DNA from: Pseudomonas sp. PDM18
Lineage (GTDB): Bacteria > Pseudomonadota > Gammaproteobacteria > Pseudomonadales > Pseudomonadaceae
DNA length: 64,000 bases
Assembly (NCBI RefSeq): GCF_014852585.1
Contig: NZ_JACVBX010000007.1
Location: forward strand, 124,001 to 188,000
Direction of reading: 5' to 3'
A model generated the notes under the pieces. The model saw only the letters and a list, made by a program, of their open reading frames with translations. It had not been told where the DNA came from and ran no database searches. Shown piece after piece: positions 1 to 7,719 of this stretch (position 1 is its first letter; each line of letters opens with the position of its first letter). Both the position numbers and the translations under genes were made by a program.

Positions 1-619
1 GACTGCGCTGGGCGATCTTCAGGTTGCTGCGGATGATGGCTTCCAGGTCCTGCTCGGCGCGCAGTTGCAGGTAGTTGCGAGCGGTTTCTGCGAGCACCGA
101 GACCAGCACGTCGCGGCGGCTTTCCGCAGTGGCCTGGACGTTGGCGTCAGCGGCTTCCAGTTCGCGGTGCACGCGGCCCCAGAAATCAAGCTCCCAGGAC
201 AGGTCGAAACCGCCGTCGAGCTGATTGAAATTGTCCTTGCCGGATTGGCCGGACGGGTCGCTCAGGCCGACCGCGCTATTGCGCTTGCGCTGGTAGCCCA
301 GGTCCGCGCCGACATTGGGCACGGCATCGCCGCCCAGCGCCTGGCGGATCGCCCGGCTCTGCTGCAGGCGCGCGTCGGCTTCGCGCAGGTCGAGGTTGGC
401 TTCCGCCACGCGGCGTTGCAGGTTGTTGAGCTGCGGGTCGCCCAGCAGCGTCCACCACTGCGCTTCCAGCGGCGCATTGAGCGTCTGGCTAGGCGTGTCT
501 CCGCGCCGGGCGGACCAGTCCACCGCGTCGGCATCGCCTGGGCGCTGGAAGTCCGGGCCGACGCTACAAGCGCCGAGTGCCAGCAGGGCAAGCAGCAGAG
601 GCGTGCGGGCGGCGATCAT
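1..619 (-). CDS. Outer-membrane efflux lipoprotein, NodT family (partial, 3' end outside window)
   Basis: The first 206 codons of an outer-membrane channel for a tripartite exporter. The protein starts MIAARTPLLLALLALGACSVGPDF, a lipoprotein signal peptide with lipobox LGAC, followed by the GPDFQRP sequence typical of NodT/OprM-type channels. Further on, the DPQLNNL and NLDLREADARL segments match the alpha-helical barrel repeats of the TolC superfamily. Its ATG overlaps the stop of the adaptor gene (ATGA), so the two are translationally coupled. With the EmrA-like adaptor and EmrB-like pump upstream it makes a complete drug or phenolic-compound exporter. The substrate cannot be read from sequence. 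The C-terminal half lies beyond base 1. Confidence 0.85.
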   Translation of the reverse strand, partial: MIAARTPLLLALLALGACSVGPDFQRPGDADAVDWSARRGDTPSQTLNAPLEAQWWTLLGDPQLNNLQRRVAEANLDLREADARLQQSRAIRQALGGDAVPNVGADLGYQRKRNSAVGLSDPSGQSGKDNFNQLDGGFDLSWELDFWGRVHRELEAADANVQATAESRRDVLVSVLAETARNYLQLRAEQDLEAIIRSNLKIAQRS

Positions 620-1695
620 TGCGCAGCCACCTTCTGTTCTTTTTCGACGGTCTGGCCGGTTTGCTTTTCGGTATCTATCCGCGCAATCACCGACATGCCC
701 ACGCGCAGCCGGTCGCGCAGCGGCTGGTCGGCGTCGAGGACAATCTTCACCGGGATGCGCTGGACGATCTTGGTGAAGTTGCCGGTGGCGTTGTCCGGGG
801 CGATGGGGGCGAAGCTCAGGCCGGTGGCCGGGGCGATGCTGTCGACGTGGCCGCGCAGCGTCTCGCCGGGGAAGGTGTCGATGCTGATTTCCACGGCCTG
901 GCCGGGTTGCACCTCGGTCAGCTGGGTTTCCTGGAAGTTGCCGACCACGTAGGCGTTCTGCAGCGGCACCACCGCCAACAGCGCATTGCCCGGCGTGGTG
1001 TAGGCGCCGACGCGCACGGCGCGGCGGCCGACCATGCCGTCGAAGGGCGCGCGGATCTCGGTGTACGACAGGTTCAGTTGCGCCTGCTGCAGTTGCGCCT
1101 GGCCACGCTTCAGCGCGCCGAGGGCTTCGGCCTGCTGAGCCAGCAACACGTCGAGCTGCTTGCGGGCGGCGAGGGCGGCAGCCTTGTCCTTGTCCAGCAC
1201 GGCCTTCGCCGAGTCGACGCGCGAGCGCGCCTGCTGGGCATTCTGCAGCGTGCCGGCGCCCTGGGTCGCGAGGTGCTGGTAGCGGTCCAGTTCCTGCGTG
1301 GCAAAGGTCAGCGCAGCCTGATCGGCCTGCACCTGGGCGGCACTCTGGGCGATCACCGCCTGCTGGCGTTCGAGGTCGGCGGCGACGTGGTGATGACGCG
1401 CCTCGGCGGCCAGCACGTCGGCCTCGGCGGCTTCCAGCGCGGCGTGGTAGTCACGGGCATCGATGCGCGCCAGGACCTGCCCCGCCTTCACCGACTGGTT
1501 GTCTTCCACCAGCACTTCCTCGATGAAACCGGCGACTTTCGGCGCCACCAGGGTGAAGTCGGCGTGGATATAGGCGTCGTCGGTGCTCTGCTCGCGGGTG
1601 GGGCCCAGCAGGCGCAGCAGCAGGTAGACGACGAGGGCGAGAAGCAGCACGGCAACCAGGGCCAGACTGCCGCGACGGGAGCTCAGTTTCGACAT
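616..1695 (-). CDS. HlyD/EmrA-family membrane fusion protein
   Basis: Periplasmic adaptor linking an MFS pump to an outer-membrane channel. There is one N-terminal membrane anchor (about residues 9-30), then the biotinyl-lipoyl half-motif VAPKVAGFIEEVLVEDNQSV, a long alpha-helical hairpin (about residues 75-200, alanine- and glutamine-rich) and the second lipoyl half IRAPFDGMVGRR. These are in the order expected of EmrA-type proteins. I chose the ATG at 1695 because AAAGG sits 7 bases upstream. An ATG at 1710 overlaps the pump gene's stop as ATGA and is also possible, adding five residues. About 359 aa, normal for the family. Middle gene of a three-gene efflux operon. Confidence 0.88.
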   Translation of the reverse strand: MSKLSSRRGSLALVAVLLLALVVYLLLRLLGPTREQSTDDAYIHADFTLVAPKVAGFIEEVLVEDNQSVKAGQVLARIDARDYHAALEAAEADVLAAEARHHHVAADLERQQAVIAQSAAQVQADQAALTFATQELDRYQHLATQGAGTLQNAQQARSRVDSAKAVLDKDKAAALAARKQLDVLLAQQAEALGALKRGQAQLQQAQLNLSYTEIRAPFDGMVGRRAVRVGAYTTPGNALLAVVPLQNAYVVGNFQETQLTEVQPGQAVEISIDTFPGETLRGHVDSIAPATGLSFAPIAPDNATGNFTKIVQRIPVKIVLDADQPLRDRLRVGMSVIARIDTEKQTGQTVEKEQKVAAQ

Positions 1696-1706
1696 GGGCA
1701 GACCTT

Positions 1707-3287
1707 TCATTGATTAGGGACGACAGGGCGCGGCGGATAGACCCGCAGCGGCATCAGGGGAATCAGCACGAGCAGGGCGGCGGCCAGCCACGACATCGCC
1801 AGCAGTGTGTCGGAGGCGGCGAGCACGCCGGCCTGGCCACGCACCTGGCCGGCCAGGCGACCGATGTTCTCGGCGCCGCCCAGTTGCTCCAGGCGCAGGC
1901 CGAGAGCTTGGGAGGCGTTGCCCAGATGATCGACCAGGCGGTTGGAGTGGTAGTGCTCGCGCCAGGTCATGAGGAACGAGACGATGGCGCTGCCCATTAC
2001 CGCCGAGAAACCGCGCACGCTGTTGAACCAGGCCGAGGCGAACGGTCCTTCGATGGGGGCGACGACGCTGGTGGCGGACATCAGTAGCGGCACGATGGCC
2101 ATCGGCTGGCCGATAATCTGCAACGCCAGAAGCCAGTAGAAGTTCTCCCGCGTCCACTCGCTGGTGAGCTGGCTCATGCCGAAGGCCGAAAGCCCGCAGA
2201 GGCAGATGCCGATGGCCAGCACCCAGCGGCAGTCGACCCTAGGGATGTTGCACAGCGCGGCCACCAGCGGCAGCGAGAGCAGTTGCGGCAGCGCTACCAG
2301 CAGTGCCATGGGTGCCGATTGCAGCGGCCGATAGCCGTGCGCCGAGGCGAGGTAGGACGCCGGCACGCCGGAGCATGCGCCGAGCACCACCAGCACGCCG
2401 GCCAGGGTGATCAGTGCGTGGGTGAAATTGCGCCGCTTGAGGATGTCCAGGCGGAAGAAGGGCAGCGGGTGCGTCCATTCGTTGATGAAAAAGGCTGCCA
2501 GCAGTCCGGCGCCGCCGATGACCAGCAGGACGACCAGATCGGATTCGAACCAGTCCAGCCGCTCGCCCTGCAGCAGGCCCATCACCAGCATCAGGATGCC
2601 CGGCAGGCCGAGGGCAAGGCCGAGGTAATCGAACTGGCGCAGGCGCTCCAGGCGCAGCGGGTCCTGCGGGATGCCCCAGGCGACGGCGGCCAGCGCGACC
2701 GCGCAAAGCGGGATGACCTGCCAGAACACCCACTGCCAGCCGACGAACTCTGTCCACAGCGCTGCCAGCGGCATACCCAGGTTCGGCGCAAAGGTGGCAG
2801 TCAGTGCGTAGGCGCCCAGGCCGTAGAGCTTGATCCCCGGCGGCAGGAAGCGCAGTGCCACGGTCATCAGCATCGGCGGCATACAGCCGCCGGCGAATCC
2901 CTGCAGCAGGCGCAGCAGGTAGAGCGTCTCGACGTTCGGCGCGAACGGGCAGAGCAGCGCGAGCAGGGCGAAGCAGGCGATGGCGCCGAGGGTGAAGCGG
3001 CGCAGCGACACGGTGACCGAGAACCAGGGCGCGAAGGCCATGGCGGCAACTTGCGCCGCCGAGTACAGGGCGATCAGCCAGGTGCCTTCGTCGTGGCCGA
3101 TGGACAGCGCGCCACGCACGTCGGTCATGGCCAGGTCGGTGACTTTTTCGTTGAGGCCGGCGCTGAGGGAGGCGATCAGCACGCCGATCATGCCGACCAC
3201 GATGCGCAGACCGAATGGCTGGGCAACAGGGGCGGCAGGCTTCGCGGGTTGCGGGCTGGTGGCGGAAATCGGGGCGAGCGCGGTCAT
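1707..3287 (-). CDS. DHA2-family MFS multidrug transporter (EmrB-like)
   Basis: Inner-membrane proton-driven drug exporter of the 14-helix DHA2 class, about 526 aa. After a proline/alanine-rich cytoplasmic N-terminus the protein has regularly spaced hydrophobic helices from GLRIVVGMIGVLIASL to the C-terminal LAAALLVLIPLMPL segment. The DHA2 motif A region reads DEGTWLIALYSAAQ. The start at 3287 is supported by GGAGG a few bases upstream; an in-frame start at 3341 lacks this. The gene overlaps the adaptor downstream and is the first gene of the efflux operon, with the LysR gene upstream in the same direction. Likely exports hydrophobic or aromatic toxicants, as EmrAB-type systems do; this is inferred from family only. 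Confidence 0.88.
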   Translation of the reverse strand: MTALAPISATSPQPAKPAAPVAQPFGLRIVVGMIGVLIASLSAGLNEKVTDLAMTDVRGALSIGHDEGTWLIALYSAAQVAAMAFAPWFSVTVSLRRFTLGAIACFALLALLCPFAPNVETLYLLRLLQGFAGGCMPPMLMTVALRFLPPGIKLYGLGAYALTATFAPNLGMPLAALWTEFVGWQWVFWQVIPLCAVALAAVAWGIPQDPLRLERLRQFDYLGLALGLPGILMLVMGLLQGERLDWFESDLVVLLVIGGAGLLAAFFINEWTHPLPFFRLDILKRRNFTHALITLAGVLVVLGACSGVPASYLASAHGYRPLQSAPMALLVALPQLLSLPLVAALCNIPRVDCRWVLAIGICLCGLSAFGMSQLTSEWTRENFYWLLALQIIGQPMAIVPLLMSATSVVAPIEGPFASAWFNSVRGFSAVMGSAIVSFLMTWREHYHSNRLVDHLGNASQALGLRLEQLGGAENIGRLAGQVRGQAGVLAASDTLLAMSWLAAALLVLIPLMPLRVYPPRPVVPNQ

Positions 3288-3450
3288 GGCCGGCCTCCAC
3301 GGGGATGGCCGATACCGCCGCCCTGGGGCGGTGCTGTGCAAGGCATAGGAATCAACTCGGGTATTTGCGACCGAGTCTAGGGAAGGGCGATAGCTGTGGA
3401 AATTGAAATGATTGCAGCTAATTAGTGCGCTGGGTGCACTTTATGTGCGG

Positions 3451-4374
3451 TCAGCCCAGCAGCCCGGAGCTCTCGCGCAATTCGATGCAGACGCGCTTCA
3501 CCGTTTGCCGCAGCCAACTGTGCGCGGGGTCATTGTCGAAGCGTGGGTGCCAGGCCTGGATGATCACCACCGATTTGAGCGGCAACGGAATGTCGAACTG
3601 GCGCAGGGCGAAGCCCAGGCGGTCCAGGCGCCATAGCGAGTGCTCCGGAATGGGCAGCACCAGGTCGGACTCCAGCAGCGCGAAGATCGAAGAATGGAAG
3701 GTCGGGGCGGTCAGGCGTATTTCCCGTTGCAGCCCAAGGTTGGCCAGTTCTTCGTCAATCGGTCCGCGGGATTTGCCGCGCCGCGACACGCTGACCTGAG
3801 GGAAGGAGGCGAAGCGCTCTGCGGTAATTTCGTCGTTGAAGATGGGGTGGTCGCGCCGCGCCAGGCCGACGAAGTTGGTGGTGAACAGCGTTTGCGTGCG
3901 GATTTCCGGCTCGAGCGTGGAGGCGCCACCGATATACAGGTCGATGCGGTTCTGCCGCAGGGCTTCATCGTCGAAGTCGGCTTCCGGTGCGATGCGCAGG
4001 CTGCAGCGCGGCGCTTCTTCCTTCATCACCGCGAGCATGCGCGAGGCGAAACCGCCCACCAGCACGTTGTTGGAACGCAGCACGAAACAGCGTTCGAGCT
4101 GGTCCATGCGCAGGTTTTCCTTGGCGTTGAACAGGCGCATGGCGTGTTCCACCAGGTCGCTGACTTCTTCGCGTAATTGCAGCGCTCGCGGCGTGGGCAC
4201 CAGGCTGCGCCCGGCGCGAACCATGATCGGATCGCCCACCGCCTCGCGAATGCGCGACAGGGTACGGCTCATCGCCGGTGGGCTGAGGTGCATGCGCCGC
4301 GCAGCGCCGACCACGCTGCCCTCTTCGAGCAGAATATTGAGGGCGACCAGCAGGTTGAGATCGGGCAGGGCCAT
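3451..4374 (-). CDS. LysR-family transcriptional regulator
   Basis: A 307-aa LysR-type regulator. The N-terminal winged helix-turn-helix (about residues 5-65) includes GSVVGAARRMHLSPPAMSRTLSRIR, followed by the LysR effector-binding domain with DLYIGGAS and LVLPIPEHS segments. ATG at 4374 is preceded by GGAG with 6-base spacing; an upstream ATG at 4404 has no ribosome site. It lies 163 bp upstream of the efflux operon and in the same direction, so it may be its local regulator, which is inference. It also faces the universal stress protein gene across a 164-bp divergent gap, so that gene is an alternative target. Confidence 0.88.
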   Translation of the reverse strand: MALPDLNLLVALNILLEEGSVVGAARRMHLSPPAMSRTLSRIREAVGDPIMVRAGRSLVPTPRALQLREEVSDLVEHAMRLFNAKENLRMDQLERCFVLRSNNVLVGGFASRMLAVMKEEAPRCSLRIAPEADFDDEALRQNRIDLYIGGASTLEPEIRTQTLFTTNFVGLARRDHPIFNDEITAERFASFPQVSVSRRGKSRGPIDEELANLGLQREIRLTAPTFHSSIFALLESDLVLPIPEHSLWRLDRLGFALRQFDIPLPLKSVVIIQAWHPRFDNDPAHSWLRQTVKRVCIELRESSGLLG

Positions 4375-4538
4375 GGCGACTCCGGAGGGTTGGCGCAATG
4401 TCATTCATGTTCCATTGCGACGGGCCCGATGGGCAAGCGTGCGTTTCATGCAATGGTCCTTTACGTTTTGCGTGCCTTTACGCTCCGCGCGGTGGCCCGA
4501 AGAATGGTGGCGGATTTCGTTTCACCAAGGAGAAAGGC

Positions 4539-4961
4539 ATGTTCAAACGGGTTCTTCTGGCCATCGACGGCGCACCGCAGTCACCGCGCATTATCGCGAC
4601 AGCTGGTGAGCTGGCACGTTGCAACGGGGCGCAGGTACATGTGGTTTGCGCGGTGGACCGTGCCTTCGCCATGCCGCGGCAGGACGCCCTGGAGTACCCG
4701 CCGGCCGAACAGGAACAACACGAGGCGCAGGCGCTGGTGGACGAGGCGGTGGCGCAGTTGCAGCCCTGTGTTGCGTCGGGCGCCGTGGTGGCGGGTGATC
4801 CGGCACGGGCTATCCTGCGCGAGGCCGAGAGGCTGGAGTGCGACCTGATCGTGATCGGTCACCGGCACCTGGGACGCATCGAACGGCTGCTGGACCCCTC
4901 TGTGGGGCAGCGGGTGATCGAGCGGGCGCCGTGTCCGGTGCTGGTCGAGGTGCGGGAGTAG
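4539..4961 (+). CDS. Universal stress protein, UspA family
   Basis: A single-domain cytoplasmic UspA protein of 140 aa. The N-terminus MFKRVLLAIDGAPQS has the beta-strand and Asp of the family's ATP pocket. The C-terminal region LIVIGHRHLGRIERLLDPSVGQRVI followed by APCPVLV is the usual G-2X-G-9X-G nucleotide-binding stretch, although the first glycines are loosely matched. ATG at 4539 follows AAGGAGA at good spacing. Such proteins help cells survive stationary phase, energy starvation and low oxygen; no ANR box is visible upstream here. It is monocistronic and is followed by an intergenic block of REP-like repeats. Confidence 0.87.
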   Translation: MFKRVLLAIDGAPQSPRIIATAGELARCNGAQVHVVCAVDRAFAMPRQDALEYPPAEQEQHEAQALVDEAVAQLQPCVASGAVVAGDPARAILREAERLECDLIVIGHRHLGRIERLLDPSVGQRVIERAPCPVLVEVRE

Positions 4962-5220
4962 GAGCGCCTGTTGGCTCCGTGCCGTGCGGTGCGGTTCGCG
5001 AGCAAGGACTAGGCGTCCCCCTCGGTCCTACAGGTCAACGCCGGCGTGCTCTTCGTAGGAGCGAGCTTGCTCGCGAACCCTACCGGATTCCGATATTGCC
5101 GGCTAACGCCGAGGCTCCTTGCAGGAGCCGGCCATGCCCGCGATCGCGCGCTTGGCGCGCTCCTACCTGGGTGGATTTACGCGGGGTTGCCGCGCAAAGG
5201 TGCCGGAAAGAAAAGCGGCC
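4962..5220. repeat. Intergenic region with REP-like repeats
   Basis: No gene is visible here. The stretch holds a reverse-orientation REP-like element at about 4994-5035 (GTTCGCGAGCAAG, then GACTAGGCGTCCCC, then CTCGGTCCTAC) and a forward copy at 5055-5078 (GTAGGAGCGAGC followed by TTGCTCGCGAAC). The two face each other and could pair as a large stem in RNA. A degenerate GCGCGCTCCTAC end occurs near 5155. Similar elements appear at 7541-7634, 26082-26160, 53207-53284 and 60350-60373. Confidence 0.7.
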
Positions 5221-5259
5221 CCGGCGCCGGGTTGGTCCTGAGCGAGGACCCGGCGCCGG
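5221..5259 (-). terminator. Rho-independent terminator of the xdh-guaD operon
   Basis: A strong GC hairpin, CCGGCGCCGGGT paired with ACCCGGCGCCGG, plus an inner GTCCT/AGGAC stem. It lies 13 bases past the guaD stop. On the minus strand it is followed by a pyrimidine-rich CTTTTCTTTCC tail. Confidence 0.75.
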
Positions 5260-5271
5260 AGCCGTAAGGGG

Positions 5272-6576
5272 TCAACCGCGGCGATGCACGTTGCGGCCGT
5301 GCGCGAAGGTCTCCTTCACGGTACGGTCGTCGCCGAGGATGACCAGTGCGAAGAGTTTCTCCTCCAGGGTCTTCGCCTGTTGCAGGCGATAGTCCAGCAG
5401 CGGGGTGGCTTTGTAGTCGAGGACTACGAAGTCGGCCTCGTTGCCCTGGGCGAAGCTGCCGACCTTGTCGTCCAGCTCCAGCGCGCGGGCGCCGCCGAGG
5501 GTGGCCAGGTACAGCGACTTGAACGGGTCGAGCTTGATGCCCTGCAGCTGCATGACCTTGTAGGCCTCGTTCAGCGATTGCAACTGGGAGAAGCTGGTGC
5601 CGGCGCCGACGTCGGTGCCCAGGCCGACCTTGACCTTGTGCTTCTCCAGCTTCGCCAGGTCAAACAGGCCGCTACCCAGGAACAGGTTGGAGGTCGGGCA
5701 GAAGGCCACAGCCGAGCCGGTTTCCGCCAGGCGCTGGCATTCGCCGTCGCACAGGTGCACGCCGTGGGCAAACACCGAGCGCGGGCCGAGCAGGCCGTGG
5801 TGGTCATAGACGTCCAGGTAGCCCTTGCGCTCCGGGAACAGTTCCTTGACCCACTCGATTTCCTTGAGGTTTTCCGACAGGTGCGTGTGCAGGTACACGC
5901 CCGGATGCTCCTTGAGCAGACGGCCGGCGGCGTCCAGCTGTTCCGGGGTACTTGTGGGCGCGAAGCGCGGGGTCACTGCGTAGAGCAGGCGGCCCTTGCC
6001 GTGCCAGCGCTCGATCAGCGCCTTGCTGTCGGTGTAGCTGGTTTCGGCGGTGTCGGTAAGGTAGTCCGGCGCGTTGCGGTCCATCATCACCTTGCCGGCG
6101 ATCAGGCGCAGGTCGAGCTTCTGCGCGGCGCCGAACAGCGCGTCCACCGACTGCGGGTGCACGGTGCCGAATACCAGCGCGGTGGTGGTGCCGGCGCGCA
6201 GCAGTTCCTTGAGGAAGATACCGGCGACATCGGCGGCGTGGGCCGGGTCGGCGAACTGCTTCTCGGTGGGGAATGTGTAGGTGTTCAGCCAGTCCAGCAG
6301 TTGCTCGCCGTAAGAGGCGATCATGCCGGTCTGCGGGTAGTGGATGTGAGTGTCGATGAAGCCAGGAGTGATCAGCGCGTCGCGGTATTCCACCACTTCG
6401 ACGCCGCCCAGTTGCGGCAGCAGGTCGGCAGCGTTGCCCAGGCGGGCGACCTTGCCGTCTTCTACCAGCAGGATGCCGTCCTCGAAGTACTGGTAGGACT
6501 TCTCTGCGCCGACTTTGGCGGGGTCAGCGACGCTGTGCAGGATGCTGGCGCGGTAGGCTTTGGCTTGAGTGCTCAT
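5272..6576 (-). CDS. guaD: Guanine deaminase
   Basis: Hydrolyses guanine to xanthine and ammonia, feeding xanthine to the dehydrogenase encoded just upstream. The 434-aa protein has the amidohydrolase fold signatures: the metal site TPGFIDTHIHYPQ (His77, His79), HTHLSENLKEIEWV with further metal and catalytic histidines, HGVHLCDGE, and the metal-binding Asp in LGTDVGAGTSFS. This last motif is characteristic of GuaD. Start ATG at 6576 follows GAAGAGAG. It is the last gene of the xdhA-xdhB-xdhC-guaD run, separated from xdhC by 83 bp. The order matches the P. aeruginosa purine-salvage and catabolism cluster. Confidence 0.95.
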   Translation of the reverse strand: MSTQAKAYRASILHSVADPAKVGAEKSYQYFEDGILLVEDGKVARLGNAADLLPQLGGVEVVEYRDALITPGFIDTHIHYPQTGMIASYGEQLLDWLNTYTFPTEKQFADPAHAADVAGIFLKELLRAGTTTALVFGTVHPQSVDALFGAAQKLDLRLIAGKVMMDRNAPDYLTDTAETSYTDSKALIERWHGKGRLLYAVTPRFAPTSTPEQLDAAGRLLKEHPGVYLHTHLSENLKEIEWVKELFPERKGYLDVYDHHGLLGPRSVFAHGVHLCDGECQRLAETGSAVAFCPTSNLFLGSGLFDLAKLEKHKVKVGLGTDVGAGTSFSQLQSLNEAYKVMQLQGIKLDPFKSLYLATLGGARALELDDKVGSFAQGNEADFVVLDYKATPLLDYRLQQAKTLEEKLFALVILGDDRTVKETFAHGRNVHRRG

Positions 6577-6659
6577 CGATCTCTCTTCAGTCGTGTTTCG
6601 GGGCCGGAGCGCGCACAGGCGCCGCGGCGGGATGGGCATGCGCCCATGCTACGGAAATT

Positions 6660-7511
6660 TCAGGCGCCGCTTTCGGCAGTACGCGCACGGCGGCTGGTGG
6701 GTAACAGTTTGGCTACGGTGTTCTCACCCTTGCCGGTCTCCTGACCGAAGGTGGCGTTGTAAGTGGCGATGACCTCGCCGGCGATGGACACGGCGATCTC
6801 CACCGGCAGCTTGCCCTTCACCTCGCTGATGCCCATGGGGCAGCGCATGCGCTGCACGGTGTCGGCGGCGAAGCCGCGGTCGCGCAGGCGATGTTCGAAC
6901 TTGGCGCGCTTGGTGTCGGAGCCGATCAGGCCGAAGTAGGTGAAGTCGTTGCGTTCGAGGATCTTCGCGGTCAGCTCCAGGTCCAGCGCGTGATTGTGGG
7001 TCATGACGATGAAGTAGCTGCCGGTGGGCATTTCGTCGATCTCGTCGATCACTTCCTCGTTGATCACGCGGGTCACGCCTTCGGGGATGTAGGCGGGGAA
7101 CTCGGCCTCGCGGGAGTCGATCCAGCGTACCTTGCACGGCAGGCTGGCGAGCAGCGGCACCAGTGCGCGGCCGACGTGGCCGGCGCCGAACACGGCGATG
7201 TGCGCCTGGGGCTGGCCCATGGGTTCGAACAGCAGCACGGTGGCGCCGCCGCAGCATTGGCCGAGGCTGGCACCGAGGCTGAAGCGCTCCAGTTTCGGCT
7301 CGCGCTCGCGGTTCTGCAGCATCTCGCGGGCGATGGCCATGGCCTTGAACTCGAGGTGGCCGCCGCCGATGGTGTCGTAGAGCTTGTCGGCGCTGACCAC
7401 CATCTTCGAGCCGGCATTGCGCGGGGTCGAGCCGCGCTCTTCGATGATGGTCACCAGCACGCTGGCTTCGGCGCGCTGTTGCAGGTCGGCGAGGGCACTG
7501 ATCCAGTTCAT
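6660..7511 (-). CDS. xdhC: Xanthine dehydrogenase accessory protein XdhC
   Basis: Chaperone that binds the molybdenum cofactor and inserts it, with a terminal sulfido ligand, into XdhB. The 283-aa protein has the XdhC/CoxI N-terminal region (SVLVTIIEERGSTPRNAGSKMVV; CCGGATVLLFEP, whose cysteine pair is conserved in the family) and a C-terminal Rossmann domain (IAVFGAGHVGRALVPLL). ATG at 7511 is preceded by TTGAGG. An in-frame TTG at 7526 lies on top of that ribosome site, so it is not the start. Separated from xdhB by about 208 bp that hold a REP-like pair, so the operon may be interrupted or attenuated here. Confidence 0.94.
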   Translation of the reverse strand: MNWISALADLQQRAEASVLVTIIEERGSTPRNAGSKMVVSADKLYDTIGGGHLEFKAMAIAREMLQNREREPKLERFSLGASLGQCCGGATVLLFEPMGQPQAHIAVFGAGHVGRALVPLLASLPCKVRWIDSREAEFPAYIPEGVTRVINEEVIDEIDEMPTGSYFIVMTHNHALDLELTAKILERNDFTYFGLIGSDTKRAKFEHRLRDRGFAADTVQRMRCPMGISEVKGKLPVEIAVSIAGEVIATYNATFGQETGKGENTVAKLLPTSRRARTAESGA

Positions 7512-7540
7512 CGTGGCGAACCTCAAGAGGTGATCTCTTT

Positions 7541-7634
7541 GTAGGAGCGAGCTTGCTCGAGAATGGTCTTCCCGGCGGCTCTGGCGCTGGGACAGTTTGC
7601 GAGCAAGGACTAGGCGTCCCCCTCGCTCCTACAG
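7541..7634. repeat. REP-like inverted pair between xdhB and xdhC
   Basis: A forward GTAGGAGCGAGCTTGCTCG at 7541 and a reverse GCGAGCAAG...CTCGCTCCTAC ending at 7634 can fold into one long imperfect hairpin. The right arm carries the same 14-base insertion (GACTAGGCGTCCCC) seen in the element near 5005. Confidence 0.7.
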
Positions 7635-7719
7635 GTTTCTGAAAGGGTGGGGCCGCGCTGGCAGGGTGGAGGACGGAAGTGGGGACGCCTCTCCCTGCCA
7701 GCGCTGCCCCATGGCTACG

